From: Lentibacillus persicus
Lineage (GTDB): Bacteria; Bacillota; Bacilli; Bacillales; Amphibacillaceae
Length of the DNA: 64,000 bases
NCBI RefSeq assembly: GCF_900112705.1
Contig: NZ_FOMR01000001.1
Span: 360,945 to 424,944 of the forward strand
Direction of reading: 5' to 3'
Numbering within the stretch: the stretch's first letter is position 1; every line of letters begins with the position of its first letter. Shown here one piece after another: positions 60,617 to 64,000 of this stretch. The notes below the pieces were generated by a model. The model had not been told where the DNA came from and made no database searches. It saw only the letters and a list, made by a program, of their open reading frames with translations. A program made the position numbers and the translations under genes.

Positions 60617-61629
60617 TGGTTATCACTCCCTGATTCAATTGAGACGGCATGGGCGATACAAGGGATCGAGTCATTTTGCTGTATGCTTAACGGGGAATGA
60701 AGTGACCCTGTCGCAACAACAAGAATACGGCTTAACTGCTCGTCTTTCATCAGTTTTAAAAAGTGGCCATAGACCCCAACTGCAGAGCTTGCTGTACCAC
60801 TTGCCCCCGAGAGAACTGGCTGGCCTTCACGGTAGATGGTAAGTCCACAGTCCTGATAGTTCTCCTCTTGAACTGGTATATTTTTTTCCCGCAGCATGTC
60901 CAGTGAGATTTCCCGGCCAATGTGACCAAGGTCACCTGTTATAATCAAATCGTAATAAGACGGATCGATATCCCGTTCTCTTAAGTGAGTTTCAATCGTA
61001 TCGACTGCAGCAGGTGCCATGGCGGCCCCCATATTAAAGGGATCAGATAATCCCATGTCAACAACTTTGCCGATCGTCGCTGATGTCACGGTTGGACCAA
61101 TCCCATTTTTAGCCACTAGCGCGCACCCGGCGCCGGTTACCGTCCATTGAGAGGTAGGCGGTTTTTGACCGCCGTATTCTGTCGGGTAGCGGAACTGTTT
61201 TTCGGTGGCGGCATTATGACTTGCAGTTCCGCTCAAAATATAGTCGGCGCCATCTCCATTAATAATGAAAGCTGCGAGAGCCAGACTTTCCATTGACGTT
61301 GCACAGGCACTGAATAAGCCAAAATACGGCACATCCAGGGTCTTTGCGGCGAAACTGCTCGGTGTAATCTGATTGATCAAATCACCGCTTATAAAGAATT
61401 TCACCTGTTCTTTTTGGATCAGGCTGTTTTTAATGGCTGCCTGGCATGCCTCTTCCATCATGATGCGCTGTGCCTTTTCAAACGAAGACTGCTTCAGCCA
61501 CATATCGTCATGCAATATATCAAACGCTTCAGGAATATTCCCATTGGCTTCAAAAGGGCCGCCAACCGTTCCTGTCGAGATAATTACCGGCTGATTGTTA
61601 AAAATCCAAGTTCGATGTCCAGTTAACAT
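60613..61629 (-). CDS. spoVAD: SpoVAD stage V sporulation protein
   Basis: A 338-residue thiolase-like protein: [56 protein letters not shown] and [19 protein letters not shown]. The thiolase active-site Cys position is in SACATSME. SpoVAD binds dipicolinic acid during spore formation. ATG 61629 overlaps the stop of spoVAC by one base, so translation is coupled. It also precedes spoVAE. Confidence 0.94.
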   Translation of the reverse strand: MLTGHRTWIFNNQPVIISTGTVGGPFEANGNIPEAFDILHDDMWLKQSSFEKAQRIMMEEACQAAIKNSLIQKEQVKFFISGDLINQITPSSFAAKTLDVPYFGLFSACATSMESLALAAFIINGDGADYILSGTASHNAATEKQFRYPTEYGGQKPPTSQWTVTGAGCALVAKNGIGPTVTSATIGKVVDMGLSDPFNMGAAMAPAAVDTIETHLRERDIDPSYYDLIITGDLGHIGREISLDMLREKNIPVQEENYQDCGLTIYREGQPVLSGASGTASSAVGVYGHFLKLMKDEQLSRILVVATGSLHSPLSIQQNDSIPCIAHAVSIESGSDNQ

Positions 61630-62108
61630 TAGAGGCCACCCCATTTAATCAAAATCGTTTTTATTAAAGCAATAACAAATGCTGAAAAAACCCCATATAC
61701 AATGACAGGGCCCGCCAATTTAAACATATTGCCGCCGACGCCAAGTATGAAGCCTTCAGCTCGATGTTCAATTGCTGAAGATATGACAGCATTTCCAAAC
61801 CCGGTTACAGGTACAGCCGAACCGGCACCAGCAAATTGACCGATGCGATCATACACACCAAATCCCGTCAAGAACATCGTGATGAAAATGAGTGTCGCAA
61901 CGGTCGGGTTTCCCGCCGTTTGTTCGGTAAACCCAAAAAAATAAACATACATGGTGGAAATGATTTGACCGATAAAACAAATGAAACCACCTACGAGAAA
62001 GGCTTTAATGCAATTTTTAAGTAATGGCCTTTTTACCTCTCTATGTTTGGCAAAAGTTTGGTATCTTTGGGCAGCTGGCGGTAAATTTTTCTTTTTTTTA
62101 TCTGCCAT
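61629..62108 (-). CDS. spoVAC: SpoVAC stage V sporulation protein
   Basis: A 159-residue membrane protein with four or five helices: CIKAFLVGGFICFIGQIIST, ATLIFITMFLTGFGVYDRIG, FAGAGSAVPVTGFGNAVISS and GVFSAFVIALIKTILIKW. SpoVAC is a mechanosensitive channel of the spore inner membrane that releases dipicolinic acid. The ATG at 62108 is the only ATG in front of the KKKKNLPPAAQRY basic start. It overlaps spoVAD at its stop. Confidence 0.93.
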   Translation of the reverse strand: MADKKKKNLPPAAQRYQTFAKHREVKRPLLKNCIKAFLVGGFICFIGQIISTMYVYFFGFTEQTAGNPTVATLIFITMFLTGFGVYDRIGQFAGAGSAVPVTGFGNAVISSAIEHRAEGFILGVGGNMFKLAGPVIVYGVFSAFVIALIKTILIKWGGL

Positions 62109-62125
62109 ACATTCTCACGCATCCT

Positions 62126-62584
62126 TTACGTTTTATCCTTTTTCAACTTAATAAGGCGGTTTACTTCTTTTTTCAGTTTTTTCGCTGAAATATCCTGGTT
62201 TTCAATTTTTTCCTCTAACGTTTTAAGTTCCAAAACAAGTTTTTTATCAGTGGAAACCTCAACTTTCAGATCAGGGAATTCCTTGTCTAATTTTTTTTGG
62301 ACTTTCTTGTTTAATTCAGCCAACTGAAATCGTTTATGATGTTTTATTTCAAATGCAACCAACAATTTTTTACTATGGCTGACAGCGTGTATTTTTGTGA
62401 TATCCTCGTATTTTTTTAATTTTTCTTTGGCTTGATTTGCAGAGGATTGATCAAGAGAATTGCTGCTGGATGAAATCATACTGTAATCAATATCCTCGTT
62501 TGTATCGACTGCGTTGTTATCAGTACCGCAGCCAACCAGCATCATGCTCAGGGCAAGTATCACAAAAAACCTTAAAACACCCAT
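62126..62584 (-). CDS. YhcN/YlaJ-like sporulation lipoprotein
   Basis: A 152-residue lipoprotein (MGVLRFFVILALSMMLVGCG, lipobox LVGC) followed by a Ser/Asn-rich linker and a charged helical domain (IKHHKRFQLAELNKKVQKKL, VSTDKKLVLELKTLEEKIEN). A lipoprotein with this profile, of the YhcN/YlaJ type, is standard in spoVA(2mob) operons. It lies between the first DUF1657 gene and spoVAC, with the expected gene order. Confidence 0.82.
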   Translation of the reverse strand: MGVLRFFVILALSMMLVGCGTDNNAVDTNEDIDYSMISSSSNSLDQSSANQAKEKLKKYEDITKIHAVSHSKKLLVAFEIKHHKRFQLAELNKKVQKKLDKEFPDLKVEVSTDKKLVLELKTLEEKIENQDISAKKLKKEVNRLIKLKKDKT

Positions 62585-62607
62585 ATGATGACCTCCAGAT
62601 TTAAAGG

Positions 62608-62625
62608 GGCTGGCTTAGGCCAGCC
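62608..62625 (-). promoter_or_regulatory. Hairpin between DUF1657 and the lipoprotein gene
   Basis: A 7-bp stem, GGCTGGC with GCCAGCC, and a four-base loop, lies between the DUF1657 stop and the lipoprotein start. No T tract follows on the minus strand. It could be a processing or attenuation site; this is inferred. Confidence 0.5.
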
Positions 62626-62632
62626 TCATTGT

Positions 62633-62834
62633 TTAAAATCCTTTATATTGTGGTTCCTCTTGTTCCATTTGCTGTACACGCGGTTCGACAGATTGCAGAA
62701 TCGTTTGGGTCTGATTCGCTGCATTTTCATAGAGCTTTTTGGCTTGTTTATTTTCTGTTTGCAGTGCAAACTGTTCAAAGCTTGCCTGCGCATAAGCCTG
62801 CAATTGTTTGTTTAACCTGGGATGAGACTGTCAA
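62633..62834 (-). pseudogene. Frameshifted DUF1657 gene, first copy
   Basis: The frame starting at TTG 62834 (GGAGG nine bases upstream) gives MTVSSQVKQTIAGL, the family start, then stops after five more codons. The next frame continues AQASFEQFALQTENKQAKKL and ends EEPQYKGF, the family end. The two parts fit together if about five bases are missing after TTA; the resulting length (68 residues) is the family length. It is the first gene of the spoVA(2mob)-type operon. It could be a real mutation or a base-call error. Confidence 0.8.
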
Positions 62835-62960
62835 TGGATTCATCCTCCTTTTGATTGGGAATATATAGCTGTACCAGCGGTAAAACATACAGGAAAACAT
62901 TACGCCACTTCAAGATGTATTCCCTGGCGCTTCACTATTTATAATTTAATTCAGCACCGA

Positions 62961-62990
62961 TAATTATGCTTTCTATTTTTTACCTATTAA
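62961..62990 (-). promoter_or_regulatory. Possible sigma-G promoter of the spoVA-type operon
   Basis: On the minus strand TTAATA (62990-62985) and CATAATTA (62968-62961) are 16 bases apart. They match the sigma-G -35 and -10 boxes imperfectly. The expected expression time (forespore) fits the operon, but the match is weak. Confidence 0.35.
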
Positions 62991-63091
62991 GAAAAACACA
63001 GATGTGAAACAAAAAATAATTTTTTCTTCAAAATTCTGGAACTTTTCGGTGGGGAAATTCGTCTAATAATTAAGAATGGGGAGGAGAGAAT

Positions 63092-63538
63092 ATGAAAAAG
63101 CTAGTTGCGGTTAATGGATTTGCGGTGGCTTGTATACTTGTCATCATTTCTTATTTCTTTTTCGAGCAGGCTGAAACTGAGCTTGCAAATGGCGAGACAA
63201 ATGCTATCCAGCAAGACGATTTTATTTTACATATTCGGGTGGAAAATGTGGACGAAGGTTTTCAGGTGTTCCGGGCGCTTCAGTATGTTGGAGAGGGATC
63301 TGTCGAAATGAAACATCATACACCACTTATATCCGTTTCATTTAAAAATAAAAATCATGATTATACAGGGAGCACAGTGACTAAATCGTTAAATACGGGC
63401 ATTAGTTATCATCCACAAAGCGCCAAACGCTTCAAACGGCCGAGTGAAGGCACATACACACTTTTCTGTGAAGCCAGGTTCATGGTCAACGATCAGCATA
63501 TAACGATTCATCATCAGCAAGAGCTGGTCTTTAATTAA
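63092..63538 (+). CDS. Exported protein of unknown function
   Basis: A 148-residue protein with an N-terminal signal anchor (MKKLVAVNGFAVACILVIIS, then YFFF) and a beta-rich domain (FILHIRVENVDEGFQVFRAL, YTGSTVTKSLNTGISYHPQS, HITIHHQQELVFN). No cysteine follows the signal, so it is not a lipoprotein. ATG 63092 follows GGGGAGGAG. I recognise no family. It is convergent with the partial gene at the right end. Confidence 0.65.
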   Translation: MKKLVAVNGFAVACILVIISYFFFEQAETELANGETNAIQQDDFILHIRVENVDEGFQVFRALQYVGEGSVEMKHHTPLISVSFKNKNHDYTGSTVTKSLNTGISYHPQSAKRFKRPSEGTYTLFCEARFMVNDQHITIHHQQELVFN

Positions 63539-63544
63539 ATGTGA

Positions 63545-63570
63545 ACAGCATCCCAAAAATTGGATGCTGT
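63545..63570. terminator. Terminator between convergent genes
   Basis: ACAGCATCC pairs perfectly with GGATGCTGT over an eight-base loop; it overlaps the stop codon of the minus-strand gene. No T tract, so it may be weak. Confidence 0.6.
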
Positions 63571-64000
63571 CAATCTGTATCATTTTCTTGTTGTTCTGTT
63601 TCGTTTAAATGGAATTCAATTTTTTCTTCGGGTTTATTGCCGTTTTCCCATTGTTTGAGTTGTGCAGTGGTTGGTTCAGCTATATCCGGCACCGTCACAG
63701 TAAAACGGTCGGTCTGAGTCCATTCGACATTTAAAAGCGGCCATGTATAATTCAGTACGTCCTTGTCGTTTGATTTATTGTGAAGTGTCATTGCTTCCCA
63801 CGAATTCAAATCGATAACAACAATATCGGAAAGGGCAGGCCGGGATTCTTCTCTGTTAAAATGAAATAAAACTTTATTCATATCAGGTGATGCGGTCTTT
63901 TGTACCAATGTTGCAAGATCTGCAATTAGATATGTTCTGTTTTCCTCAGTTTGATCCAGCAATAAATAGGAGCATGAATTGGATTCGTGACAGGAGAATT
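63570..64000 (-). CDS. Unknown protein, N-terminal part cut by the window end
   Basis: The minus-strand frame stays open from the stop at 63570 to the end of the window and gives at least 143 residues. A TTG at 63962 is one possible start, but the open frame and matching codon use upstream (FSCHESNSCSYLLLDQTEEN) suggest the gene continues past the edge. The visible part is soluble and acidic at the end (EEKIEFHLNETEQQENDTD). No family was recognised. Confidence 0.6.
   Translation of the reverse strand, partial: FSCHESNSCSYLLLDQTEENRTYLIADLATLVQKTASPDMNKVLFHFNREESRPALSDIVVIDLNSWEAMTLHNKSNDKDVLNYTWPLLNVEWTQTDRFTVTVPDIAEPTTAQLKQWENGNKPEEKIEFHLNETEQQENDTD

Overview
The window looks like chromosome of a low- to mid-GC, endospore-forming, aerobic Bacillaceae, probably from the halophilic Virgibacillus/Lentibacillus/Oceanobacillus side. 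The evidence is gene content: spore-germination (ger) and spoVA-type operons, three YjcZ-type miniproteins, YozQ and YppG families, CsoR/CzrA metal sensors, type II NADH dehydrogenase, Shine-Dalgarno sequences of the AGGAGG type, frequent TTG/GTG starts and many acidic proteins. The genus is an inference.

Region by region. 1-1.3 kb: end of a TusA-like sulfur carrier and a TauE/SafE exporter, with a MITE-like repeat between them. 1.4-11.7 kb: a copper/cytochrome-oxidase block with a Sco protein, a TlpA/ResA-like thioredoxin and CcdA (minus strand), a methyltransferase, an orphan response regulator, CopB, a CuA-type cupredoxin lipoprotein, then csoR-copA-copZ. Both ATPase promoters carry CsoR-like operators. 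11.8-16.4 kb: a DUF3231 protein, a large-subunit catalase and two small membrane proteins. 16.5-19.1 kb: an apparent operon of a membrane HD-GYP protein, an unannotated 21-codon Cys/Trp-rich peptide and a PqqD-like/M50 membrane protease; this is my best candidate for an undescribed ribosomal-peptide system. 19.1-25.5 kb: Gln-rich protein, MATE exporter, luciferase-like oxidoreductase, split chromate transporter, czrA-czcD. 25.5-36.9 kb: amidohydrolase, spore miniproteins, FdhD, a GerA-type operon behind a clear sigma-G promoter, AlkA-like glycosylase, Ndh, VanW. 36.9-45.6 kb: repeat-rich intergenic DNA, TPR protein, a Fur-regulated siderophore uptake pair, short aconitase, YceI. 45.6-54.2 kb: TPP riboswitch-thiT, a permease plus glutamate dehydrogenase, and formate dehydrogenase with its DUF1641 partner. 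55-59.1 kb: cstA, a CC-ending small protein, an ArsA/Get3-like ATPase and a dehydrogenase. 59.1-62.9 kb (minus): a spoVA(2mob)-type operon (DUF1657, YhcN/YlaJ lipoprotein, SpoVAC, SpoVAD, SpoVAE, DUF1657, DUF421) whose first gene is frameshifted.

The intergenic DNA is unusually structured. There are two 176-178 bp elements with AAAGACG-type inverted ends; three larger elements with TAAACTGCG/CGCAGTTTA ends, two of which hold 20-bp tandem arrays; two separate 21-bp tandem arrays; and a roughly 300-bp tract of alternating hairpins whose stems differ between copies while keeping base pairing. All functions are read from sequence and family knowledge; no database search was run.
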